NCBI GenBank assembly: GCA_029865665.1
Contig: JARXAV010000040.1
Location: forward strand, 1 to 7,265
DNA: 7,265 bases
Direction of reading: 5' to 3'
DNA from: Flectobacillus sp.
GTDB lineage: Bacteria; Bacteroidota; Bacteroidia; Cytophagales; Spirosomataceae
Shown piece after piece: positions 1 through 5,805 of this stretch. A program made the position numbers and the translations under genes. Positions within the stretch are counted from its first letter, which is position 1. Every line of letters begins with the position of its first letter. Below the pieces are notes generated by a model. It ran no database searches and had not been told where the DNA came from. It saw only the letters and a program-made list of their open reading frames with translations.

Positions 1-1095
1 TCCACCAGAAGACGCATCGTTCAATTCCATATTGATTACCCCACCAATGGCATCTGAACCATATTGTGCTGCTGCACCATCACGAAGCACCTCTACTCTT
101 TTCAACGATAAGGAGGGGACGACGTTAACATCAGTACCTACCTGACCTTTTCCAACACCGTCGTTAATACTCAAGAACGATACTTTATGACGACGTTTAT
201 TATTCACCAAAACCAATACTTGATCTGGCCCTAACCCTCTTAAAGACGCAGGGTCAACAAATGGTGCTGAATCGTTGATACCAAATTTAACCGCTGTGAA
301 CGACGGAGCAGTATAATTGATAGATTGTCCTAAATCCATCTGTCCAGAAGATTGAATATCTTTGGCACTGATTACATCTACAGCAACAGGACGATCCACA
401 TCGGTTCTAGGTTTCGCAAATCTAGCACCTACAATAACAACTTCTGACAATTGGGCAGTTTCTTCGTCTAATGCGACAGAAATCGTTGAGTTTGCCCCCA
501 CCTTAACTTCTTTTGTTTTAAAACCAACAAAAGAGAAAACCAACGTCTCTCCCACCTCTGCATTCAATTTAAAATTTCCTGTTGCATCGGTTGAAGTACC
601 TCTTTTTGTACCTTTTACTAAAATACTTACGCCAGCCAAAGCGTCTCCAGAAACACTAGCAACTTTACCTGACACAGGATTTGCTTGAATTTCTACTAAA
701 GGCAATACTTCAGATAACTGAGTTTCAACCTTACGTTGAACACTCAAAATAATCTGATTACCAATATTTTTATAATTAATTTCAACTGGATTGAATAAAC
801 GTGTCAATACATCAGAAAGCTTCTGATTTTGAATAGTTATCGATACCTTTCTCTCTGCATGAATCATATTTGAGCTATACACAAACTTCACTTGCGTAAG
901 TTTCTCAATCTGGTTCAACGCATTTTCAATTTCCATATTATGGATATTGAGCGAAACATTCTTGTTAAGTGCATCTTGAGCTTTTCCCTCATTCGCCCAT
1001 GTATTACCCATGAAAAGAACGGTAAGAAGGCATTGTAATAGCGTAATTTTCATAATCTTAGCCAGCAAGGCTTGATTAGTACCTAGTTTTTCCAT
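1..1095 (-). CDS. TonB-dependent outer-membrane receptor with STN domain (N-terminal 365 residues, runs off left edge)
   Basis: This is an outer-membrane active transporter powered by TonB, of the type that also signals inward. I translated it from the complement of the ATG at 1093-1095; the frame is open to base 1 and the gene continues outside the window. In order: a signal peptide (about residues 15-40, hydrophobic core ITLLQCLLTVLF, ending near GKAQ); an STN domain (about 46-118) that in this family contacts the anti-sigma factor in the periplasm; a carboxypeptidase-regulatory-like beta-sandwich (about 141-209, with FSFVGFKTKEV); a linker with QLSEVVIVGAR; and a plug domain (about 228-360) with SLRGLGPDQVLVLVNNKRRH and EVLRDGAAAQYGSDAIGGV. 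The plug resembles the 'VNGKRRH' receptor group rather than SusC/RagA. Met15 (1051-1053) is an alternative start that gives a more normal signal peptide. It lies downstream of the sigma and fecR genes on the same strand and is the likely signalling receptor and regulatory target. The substrate cannot be told, because the barrel is missing. Confidence 0.93.
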   Translation of the reverse strand, partial: MEKLGTNQALLAKIMKITLLQCLLTVLFMGNTWANEGKAQDALNKNVSLNIHNMEIENALNQIEKLTQVKFVYSSNMIHAERKVSITIQNQKLSDVLTRLFNPVEINYKNIGNQIILSVQRKVETQLSEVLPLVEIQANPVSGKVASVSGDALAGVSILVKGTKRGTSTDATGNFKLNAEVGETLVFSFVGFKTKEVKVGANSTISVALDEETAQLSEVVIVGARFAKPRTDVDRPVAVDVISAKDIQSSGQMDLGQSINYTAPSFTAVKFGINDSAPFVDPASLRGLGPDQVLVLVNNKRRHKVSFLSINDGVGKGQVGTDVNVVPSLSLKRVEVLRDGAAAQYGSDAIGGVINMELNDASSGG

Positions 1096-1128
1096 AACTT
1101 AGTTTTGATTTTGTTAGTTGGACATTAG

Positions 1129-1136
1129 CAAAATTG
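1129..1136 (-). promoter_or_regulatory. Candidate -7 promoter element of the TonB receptor gene
   Basis: On the minus strand this reads CAATTTTG, one base off the Bacteroidota -7 consensus TAnnTTTG. It lies 33 bases upstream of the receptor ATG and just beyond the terminator-like hairpin, where a separate receptor promoter would be expected. No matching -33 TTTG is present at normal spacing, so the call is weak. If the neighbouring ECF sigma factor drives this gene, the real element may look different. Confidence 0.25.
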
Positions 1137-1150
1137 ACAATAATTGATTC

Positions 1151-1187
1151 AAAAGGCCGATAATGCTCGTAACATTACCGGTCTTTT
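1151..1187 (-). terminator. Terminator-like hairpin between fecR and the TonB receptor gene
   Basis: An 11-bp stem (1155-1165 with 1173-1183) closes a 7-base loop. Read on the minus strand it has one A-C mismatch and one G-U wobble. It is flanked by four A before and at least four T after, so it could end transcripts in either direction; the T run is five on the plus strand and four on the minus strand. It sits about 100 bases past the fecR stop and about 56 bases before the receptor start. This would separate or attenuate receptor transcription from fecR. An attenuator or regulatory-protein site is the alternative, because the loop sequence recurs upstream. Confidence 0.55.
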
Positions 1188-1256
1188 TCTTGCTCTAAAG
1201 AGCGTATTAACAGAGTTGTACTCGGCACTTTTTGATCAATAACAAAGCTCGTAACA
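1165..1256 (-). repeat. 10-base direct repeat (TGTTACGAGC on the minus strand) in two hairpins
   Basis: The sequence TGTTACGAGC occurs at 1256-1247 and again at 1174-1165 on the minus strand, 82 bases apart. The first copy lies almost wholly in the loop of the hairpin at 1237-1265. The second fills the loop of the terminator-like hairpin and the first bases of its stem. I did not notice a third copy elsewhere in the window. Repeated presentation of one loop sequence suggests a shared recognition element, either RNA or DNA, but a 10-base repeat can also arise by chance. Confidence 0.5.
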
Positions 1257-1265
1257 ATGCTATTG
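1237..1265 (-). other. Hairpin downstream of fecR
   Basis: Arms at 1237-1244 and 1258-1265 pair over 8 bp (one G-U wobble on the minus strand) around a 13-base loop containing GTTACGAGC. It starts about 19 bases past the fecR stop codon and has no T run, so it is not a standard terminator. It may protect the fecR mRNA end or act together with the next hairpin. Confidence 0.4.
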
Positions 1266-1283
1266 AAACTTACTAAAAAAATA

Positions 1284-2291
1284 CTAATTGCATCCGTTAC
1301 CACTAATACGGATGGATGTGCCAAAGGTCTGATAAGATGCACTTAACGATTGACACATAAAATCTAATTGGGTGTATAAATCCATGTTATTTAAATCTCC
1401 TGTAAAGTAACAAGAAAGCATTTCTGGATTTTCGACCAAAATTGTAAGACCATACGCTTTTTCAAGTACGGTAATAACTTCTTTCATTTTTACTTTCTGG
1501 AAATCAAAACGAATGACTTCTTTCACGGTAGCCAATACCATTGGTTGTTCTACAATACCTGTTTCAAACACTTTTTCGTCGGCTTCATAAACAACTTTCT
1601 GATTCGGCGTAATTACCACTGCTGGTTCTTTCAACTCGTCGACGTGCTTTTCAAATACCATCACTCGTCCCGTTTTTACTGCTACTTCTACTTTCTTATT
1701 TCCCTCAGACTTAATCAAAAAGCTAGTCCCTAGTACTTTCGTTATCGTATTACCAGTTAAAATCAAGAACGGTTTATTCGGATTTTTTGCCACATCAAAA
1801 AAAGCATTACCTACTAAAACGACCTCTCTCACGTGGGTATCGAAACGACTTGGATATTTTAAACTTGCATTGGGATAGAGGTGGATAATTGTCCCATCTT
1901 CTAGCCGAATCACTTGTACCTGCTTTGTCTGGTTTTCTTTCATGACCATTTGAGCTAATACGTCCTTTTGAAAGTATTCATTTTTACTTTCAGCAACACC
2001 AGCCCAATAGGTAAGCCCTACACCAAGCAATAATATAATACAAGCGGCGGCAACAGAACGTACAAATAAATTATTCCAAATTGAAATTAAAGGACGTTCC
2101 TGAATAGCTGTTTGTTCTTTTACTTGAGACCAAATTTTCTTTTTAGTTTGGCTCCACTCTACTTCCGACTGGGGCATGTGAGCGTCATTACCTAACAAAT
2201 CAAACCAACTTTCAACCAAACGTCTTTCTTCAAGACTACAGTTACCTGAGAGATATTTATCTAAAAGAAATTCAAACGACTGCTTGCTCAT
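1284..2291 (-). CDS. FecR-like anti-sigma factor / signal transducer
   Basis: This is a single-pass inner-membrane protein that holds the cognate ECF sigma factor and relays the state of the outer-membrane receptor. Its 335 residues show the full Bacteroidota layout: a cytoplasmic N-terminal helical region (about 1-60, with DKYLSGNCSLEERRLVESWF) that would bind sigma; one membrane segment (about 77-97, SVAAACIILLLGVGLTYWAGV); the FecR periplasmic domain (about 122-215, with RLEDGTIIHLYPNASLKYPS, REVVLVGNAFFDVAKNPNKPF and VLGTSF); and a C-terminal DUF4974-type domain (about 258-332) with an STN-like fold that would meet the receptor's STN domain. Length is normal. It lies 111 bases downstream of the sigma gene and 188 bases upstream of the receptor gene, all on the same strand. 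An inverted repeat lies just before its ATG. Substrate specificity is not visible. Confidence 0.95.
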   Translation of the reverse strand: MSKQSFEFLLDKYLSGNCSLEERRLVESWFDLLGNDAHMPQSEVEWSQTKKKIWSQVKEQTAIQERPLISIWNNLFVRSVAAACIILLLGVGLTYWAGVAESKNEYFQKDVLAQMVMKENQTKQVQVIRLEDGTIIHLYPNASLKYPSRFDTHVREVVLVGNAFFDVAKNPNKPFLILTGNTITKVLGTSFLIKSEGNKKVEVAVKTGRVMVFEKHVDELKEPAVVITPNQKVVYEADEKVFETGIVEQPMVLATVKEVIRFDFQKVKMKEVITVLEKAYGLTILVENPEMLSCYFTGDLNNMDLYTQLDFMCQSLSASYQTFGTSIRISGNGCN

Positions 2292-2296
2292 AATTC

Positions 2297-2343
2297 TTAG
2301 GGGTTTACATCATGAAAGTCGTAAAAAAGCAAAACACCCCTAA
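2297..2343 (-). other. Inverted repeat in the sigma-fecR gap, next to the fecR start
   Basis: Perfect 8-base arms (TTAGGGGT and ACCCCTAA on the minus strand) at 2336-2343 and 2297-2304 are separated by 31 bases. The inner arm ends only five bases before the fecR ATG, so in mRNA a stem here could mask the fecR start. The loop contains a two-codon reading frame, ATGATGTAA. The runs of G and C stand out in a very AT-rich gap. There is no T run suited to termination. A DNA operator with two half sites is an equally good reading. Confidence 0.45.
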
Positions 2344-2402
2344 AAGAAAATAAAAAATAGAAGAATAGTACAATAAAAAGAAGAGATTAACTTGAATATT
2401 CT

Positions 2403-2966
2403 TTAAAAAATGAAAAGTAATAAATATATCAAGTAATCTTTAAGGGAGATGCGTAATACTTTTAGGGCTTGGGTGATATGATATTCAATCGCTTTTTCTG
2501 AAACGTTTAATATCTGTGAAATCTCTTTATGACTTTTTTCTTCAAAACGACTCATCCGAAAAACAGCCTGTGTTTTTTCGGGTAAACAAGCGATTGCCTC
2601 CTCTATTTGATTTTGTAAAACAGTAACTGTTTGATACTCTTGTAAGTTTGTTACAGCATCATAATCGGAAGCTTCTACCAACACTCGATTATTAATAGTC
2701 TGTCGAATATAAGAAATGGTTTTATATTTCAAGGCAGTGAATAAATAGCTCTCCAGATGGGTTATTTGTGACATCTCTCTTTTTTCCCAAAGGCTTACAA
2801 AAAGCTCTTGGACAATTTCTTCCGCAGCTTCCCGTGATTTGGTTTTAAAAATAGCTATTGAAGTGAGTTTACGCCAGTATCTTTCATAAATTTCTCGAAA
2901 AGCATCCGTATGACCTTCTGTCAGAAGATCAACCAATTTTTCATCTGAAAAGTGTGATAGCGTCAT
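2403..2966 (-). CDS. ECF-family RNA polymerase sigma-70 factor
   Basis: This is an alternative sigma factor that directs RNA polymerase to a small regulon, usually its own receptor operon. The 187-residue protein has sigma region 2 (about 21-90, with DAFREIYERYWRKL and AAEEIVQELFVSLWEKR) and region 4 (about 118-172), whose helix-turn-helix reads KEISQILNVSEKAIEYHITQ, preceded by the linker CLPEKTQAVFRMSRFEEKSH. Length and order are normal for the Bacteroidota ECF group paired with FecR proteins. The last ten residues (YLIYLLLFIF) form a hydrophobic tail after region 4. The ATG at 2964-2966 gives the full N-terminal helix (LSHFSDEKLVDLL), so this start is preferred. It is first in the sigma/fecR/receptor set, and FecR downstream is its likely partner. 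Confidence 0.96.
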   Translation of the reverse strand: MTLSHFSDEKLVDLLTEGHTDAFREIYERYWRKLTSIAIFKTKSREAAEEIVQELFVSLWEKREMSQITHLESYLFTALKYKTISYIRQTINNRVLVEASDYDAVTNLQEYQTVTVLQNQIEEAIACLPEKTQAVFRMSRFEEKSHKEISQILNVSEKAIEYHITQALKVLRISLKDYLIYLLLFIF

Positions 2967-2999
2967 TTGAGAGTGGTTATTGATTTTTGATAGTTTAAC

Positions 3000-3026
3000 A
3001 GAAATTATGCTGTCCCATGAATTTCT
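3000..3026. other. Hairpin/palindrome upstream of the sigma gene
   Basis: Arms AGAAATT-ATG (3000-3009) and CAT-G-AATTTCT (3016-3026) pair over 10 bp with one bulged G and a 6-base loop. It starts 34 bases upstream of the sigma ATG, at the spot where a promoter -7 element would fall. The minus strand here reads TAATTTCT, only six of eight matches to TAnnTTTG. It could be a leader hairpin or an operator over the sigma promoter. It is too AT-rich to be sure it is not chance. Confidence 0.35.
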
Positions 3027-3376
3027 ATCTAAGAGACGGCTAAATTAGTCTTTACATTAAACAATTACAATAAAATATCAATATTATAACAATTTAGACT
3101 CAAATAATCAGAGAAAAGTACATTTTGGATAGAATCAGCTTTCCGAAAAGCCATATCAGGGAAGTGTAGTGGAGTTCCAAAACTAGATCAAATGAAAAAT
3201 GAATTAGTTTAAATTGAAGAGGTATTTTGTAATTGGTAGAGGACTTGAGGTTAATCTTTTAGCTCATATTTAGCGTTTGACAAAATCTACATCGTATCTC
3301 AATCTAGTAATCGTTTTTATGATTAGACATCAAATAACACTCGCTTGATTGAGTACTTTCTAGTTATTGTAGAACA

Positions 3377-3421
3377 ACTCAATTAACTGCTGTACAACGA
3401 GTGTACAGCAATTAATTGAGT
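3377..3421. repeat. Strong 20-bp-stem hairpin downstream of the U32 gene
   Basis: Two 20-base arms (3377-3396 and 3402-3421) pair with a single non-Watson-Crick position (3387 with 3411, a G-U wobble in minus-strand RNA) around the loop ACGAG. It lies 43 bases past the U32 stop codon. It is the strongest secondary structure I found in the window. No T run follows on either strand, so it is not a classic intrinsic terminator. It may still end or stabilise the U32 transcript, or be a palindromic repetitive element. No insertion-sequence gene or target duplication is visible. Confidence 0.7.
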
Positions 3422-3442
3422 CTGTGGAATTATTTACGAAGA

Positions 3443-3466
3443 AAATGACTCCACTTCATGTCATTT
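3443..3466 (-). terminator. Weak hairpin overlapping the U32 stop codon
   Basis: Arms of 7 bases (AAATGAC 3443-3449, GTCATTT 3460-3466) flank a 10-base loop. On the minus strand the 3' arm runs into TTTTC, giving a faint terminator-like end. It overlaps the stop codon, so it is either part of the 3' end structure together with the larger hairpin beyond or simply chance. Confidence 0.25.
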
Positions 3467-5357
3467 ATCTACTATAAACATAGCCTAATTGCTCGTCTTC
3501 GTCTTCAAATTCGAGTTCAGCGTCTTTCTCCCAAATTTCCATTTCGCAAGGTTTGCAATTAAACTTCAATTTATATTCGTTTTCGCCGTGTTTCAAGGTC
3601 AAAGGCTCAACTAATTTTTCGCCCATGGTGTCTCGTTGGAATCTGGCACATTTACCTAATTCGTATTTTACGCAATACTTGGTCGTCATTACACGAGCTT
3701 TGCCTGGATCCCACTGCAATTCAAAGGCTTTTTCGATTTCGGTTACGCCATGTCTTTTGTAAAAAGCTCTCGCCATTTTGTTAGACACGTTGAAGGTATA
3801 ATCCAGCGTTTTTACAGGATATGGATGATCCGTTTTGGTGATTTGGAATTCTTCACGGTGATACTCTTTTACACGAATATCCACTAATTTCTCCAATACT
3901 TCTCTCCTCATTTCATTCACTTTAGAGATTGGCAAGAACCAATTATTGGTAAATTCAACCTCTAGTTCATCGACAATAAAAGGAGTGTTCCCTGTTTTAG
4001 CAAGGTTCTTTTTGATATTCGGAATAACGGATTCCTGACTTTTTGCTACTTCTTTTGCTGTATCGAATGACATAGCACTTTGATGCCCGTCTTCGTCGGT
4101 TGCTAACAACTGGAAACCATTTGCTGTTTCAGTGAAATGCAAGGAAACACCTATTTTACGCACTGCACTGTTTTCCTTTTCAACCATTTTATTGAATTCA
4201 GCATCCGAATTACGGTAAATTACCGTTCCTACTGGCAAGGATTTAAAGGTATTTGGCACAACTAAATCATTGATAATGATGTTAATTTGAGCGCCATCTG
4301 GTTCACCTTGTTCGTTGATAAAATACAGTCCATCGCCATTGTTCAATTTCTCAAAATTCTCAATCACATAGCCATTTGCACGTACTTCAAGCAATGTACC
4401 TATCAACTGCCCTTGAGACTTTGGACTTTCCCACGACCCAATTTTCTCTTTACGCTTATTCACAAAGTAGTCGGTATAACCTCTGTTGAAACTTCTATCC
4501 ATTTCTGGTTCAAAGTTGTAGAACGTTCTACCCGAAGAAGCCTTCTGAAATTTATCCGTATTAGCTTCTAAGAAGCTATCTAATTTTTTACGTAAAAAAG
4601 ACGTATTGTTTTTTACATAAACAATGTCTTTCAATCGCCCTTCAATTTTGAATGAAGTAACCCCCGCCTCAATCAGATTTGGTAATTGATCACTCAAATC
4701 TAGGTCTTTGATAGACAACAAGTGACTGCTTTCAATAAGGGTCGTACCTGTTCCATCAATTAATTGATAAGGCAAACGGCAGTTTTGAGCGCAAGAACCC
4801 CTATTGGCACTACGTTCGCCACCTGCAATACTCATGTAACAATTACCACTGAAGGAAACGCACAAAGCCCCCGAAACGAAGAATTCTAATTCAACGTCCG
4901 TTGCTTCGCTGATTTCTCTTACTTGGTCTAGGTTTAATTCTCTAGCCAATACTACCCGTTTCATTCCTGCATCTTTCAAGAATTTAACATGGGCAGCATC
5001 TCTGTTATTTGCCTGAGTACTAGCATGAATCACGATAGGTGGAAGTTCCATTTCCATAATCGCCATGTCCTGAACAATCAGGGCATCTACACCAATATCG
5101 TATAACTGGTAAATCAGTTTTCGACAAGCCTCTAATTCGTTATCATATAAAATGGTATTAATAACGACAAATACTTGGGCTTTGAAAAGATGGGCATATT
5201 TCACCATTTCTGCGATGTCTTCCACAGAATTGGTAGCATTGGTACGAGCGCCAAACTGTGGAGCTCCAATATATACAGCATCTGCACCCGCATTAATTGC
5301 GGCCATACCTTGATAAAGGTTTTTAGCAGGTGCAAGAATTTCTATTTTCTTTTGCAT
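3465..5357 (-). CDS. U32-family protein, RlhA/YdcP-like (probable RNA hydroxylation enzyme, annotated as peptidase U32)
   Basis: The 630-residue protein has an N-terminal U32 TIM-barrel-like domain (about 4-250) that opens with IEILAPAKNLYQGMAAINAG and ADAVYIG. The family signature follows at 158-173 (EFFVSGALCVSFSGNC), then NRGSCAQNCRLPYQ (185-198) and FKIEGRLKD (236-244). The middle and C-terminal parts (about 310-600) match the long U32 form seen in E. coli RlhA (about 650 residues). Cysteines 166, 173, 189 and 193 are candidate iron-sulfur ligands. A second set, 562, 570, 601 and 604 (YCVKYELGKC and FNCKPCEM), could form another metal site. The tail is strongly acidic (615-622). RlhA makes 5-hydroxycytidine in 23S rRNA, and shorter relatives (TrhP) act on tRNA; I infer a similar cytoplasmic RNA role rather than proteolysis. 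It appears to be transcribed alone. Confidence 0.93.
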   Translation of the reverse strand: MQKKIEILAPAKNLYQGMAAINAGADAVYIGAPQFGARTNATNSVEDIAEMVKYAHLFKAQVFVVINTILYDNELEACRKLIYQLYDIGVDALIVQDMAIMEMELPPIVIHASTQANNRDAAHVKFLKDAGMKRVVLARELNLDQVREISEATDVELEFFVSGALCVSFSGNCYMSIAGGERSANRGSCAQNCRLPYQLIDGTGTTLIESSHLLSIKDLDLSDQLPNLIEAGVTSFKIEGRLKDIVYVKNNTSFLRKKLDSFLEANTDKFQKASSGRTFYNFEPEMDRSFNRGYTDYFVNKRKEKIGSWESPKSQGQLIGTLLEVRANGYVIENFEKLNNGDGLYFINEQGEPDGAQINIIINDLVVPNTFKSLPVGTVIYRNSDAEFNKMVEKENSAVRKIGVSLHFTETANGFQLLATDEDGHQSAMSFDTAKEVAKSQESVIPNIKKNLAKTGNTPFIVDELEVEFTNNWFLPISKVNEMRREVLEKLVDIRVKEYHREEFQITKTDHPYPVKTLDYTFNVSNKMARAFYKRHGVTEIEKAFELQWDPGKARVMTTKYCVKYELGKCARFQRDTMGEKLVEPLTLKHGENEYKLKFNCKPCEMEIWEKDAELEFEDEDEQLGYVYSR

Positions 5358-5390
5358 ACGATATTACGTACTGTGATTTAGTTTGAACTA

Positions 5391-5398
5391 CAAAATTA
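5391..5398 (-). promoter_or_regulatory. Candidate -7 promoter element of the U32 gene
   Basis: On the minus strand this reads TAATTTTG, a full match to the Bacteroidota -7 consensus TAnnTTTG, 34 bases upstream of the U32 ATG. A start about 7 bases on would give a leader of roughly 27 bases. A TTTG lies further upstream but too far away (about 32 bases) to be a normal -33 box, so support is from the -7 element only. Confidence 0.45.
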
Positions 5399-5727
5399 AG
5401 GAATAGTTAAGAGAAAAGTAGAATATAACACAAAATAACTCACTCTAACACTCCCTTTTAGTAAAGCATAGAACGTGGTTATAACTCCCTATTATATCTA
5501 AATTGCTTTATACAGGATTCTTTACAACTACGTATCACCAAAAACGAAGACAAAAGCGAATTTCTCAAATCCAAAAAAGCATTATTTTACAGTTTAATAC
5601 CTGAAAATCAATAATAGAAGAACTAAAAATTAACAGACATGCAAATTTCAGCCTATTTATTATCTAAAAATAAAGGATTTGTAAAATTTAATATTAAAAT
5701 CTGGGTTCTGCATCCTAACTTCGTTTC

Positions 5728-5753
5728 CCAAACAAAAGGCTCTAGTTGTTTGG
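5728..5753. other. Perfect 8-bp inverted repeat upstream of the Oar-like receptor
   Basis: CCAAACAA (5728-5735) and TTGTTTGG (5746-5753) are exact inverted copies around a 10-base loop, 52 bases before the receptor ATG. No T run follows on the plus strand. It could be a leader hairpin controlling receptor expression or a protein-binding palindrome. Confidence 0.45.
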
Positions 5754-5805
5754 ACTTCCTCCACAAAAATCCTTCCGTTTTATTTCATCTTTAAACTATC
5801 ATTTC

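Larger units (their letters stand above)
2967..3464. other. Intergenic region between the U32 gene and the sigma gene
   Basis: This 498-base AT-rich stretch lies between two minus-strand genes. I found no convincing reading frame or RNA gene; the plus-strand ATG frames I traced end within a few codons. It should hold the sigma gene promoter in its left part, although no clear TTTG/TAnnTTTG pair was found. Its right part holds the end of the U32 transcript, including the strong hairpin at 3377-3421. A 7-base inverted pair (CTCAATC 3298-3304, GATTGAG 3347-3353) is too weak to interpret. Confidence 0.7.
5358..5805. other. Divergent intergenic region between the U32 gene and the Oar-like receptor gene
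   Basis: This 448-base, AT-rich region separates two genes that point away from each other, so it should hold both promoters. A -7-like element serves the U32 side. On the receptor side there is a hairpin at 5728-5753 but no convincing TTTG/TAnnTTTG pair; TAACTTCG near 5715-5722 is one base off the -7 consensus without a -33 partner. A 51-codon open frame (5639-5794, plus strand) ends 11 bases before the receptor start but resembles nothing I recognise. I see no tRNA or riboswitch. Confidence 0.7.

Noticed and set aside
362..688. Plus-strand open frame of 108 codons
   Set aside because: It is antisense to the receptor's regulatory-like and plug domains, which are clearly coding on the minus strand; the translated sequence is low-complexity and resembles no family.
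1192..1203. Short stem GCTCT-AA-AGAGC between the two hairpins
   Set aside because: Only five base pairs with a 2-base loop, too tight to fold as drawn; likely chance.
1545..1733. Plus-strand 62-codon frame inside fecR
   Set aside because: Antisense shadow of the FecR domain; it is rich in Phe, Tyr and Cys, as expected from a reversed coding strand.
3298..3353. Inverted pair CTCAATC / GATTGAG and partial repeats of ATTGAG and CTAGT nearby
   Set aside because: Arms are only 7 bases, separated by 42 bases in AT-rich DNA; too weak for a mobile-element end or operator call. There is no CRISPR-like periodicity.
3553..3762. Plus-strand 69-codon frame inside the U32 gene
   Set aside because: Antisense to the conserved C-terminal cysteine region of the U32 protein; no recognisable motif.
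4287..4571. Plus-strand 94-codon frame inside the U32 gene
   Set aside because: Antisense shadow; composition is typical of a non-coding frame and there is no start context.
5175..5381. Plus-strand 68-codon frame overlapping the U32 start
   Set aside because: Antisense to the conserved N-terminal barrel of the U32 protein; no motif.
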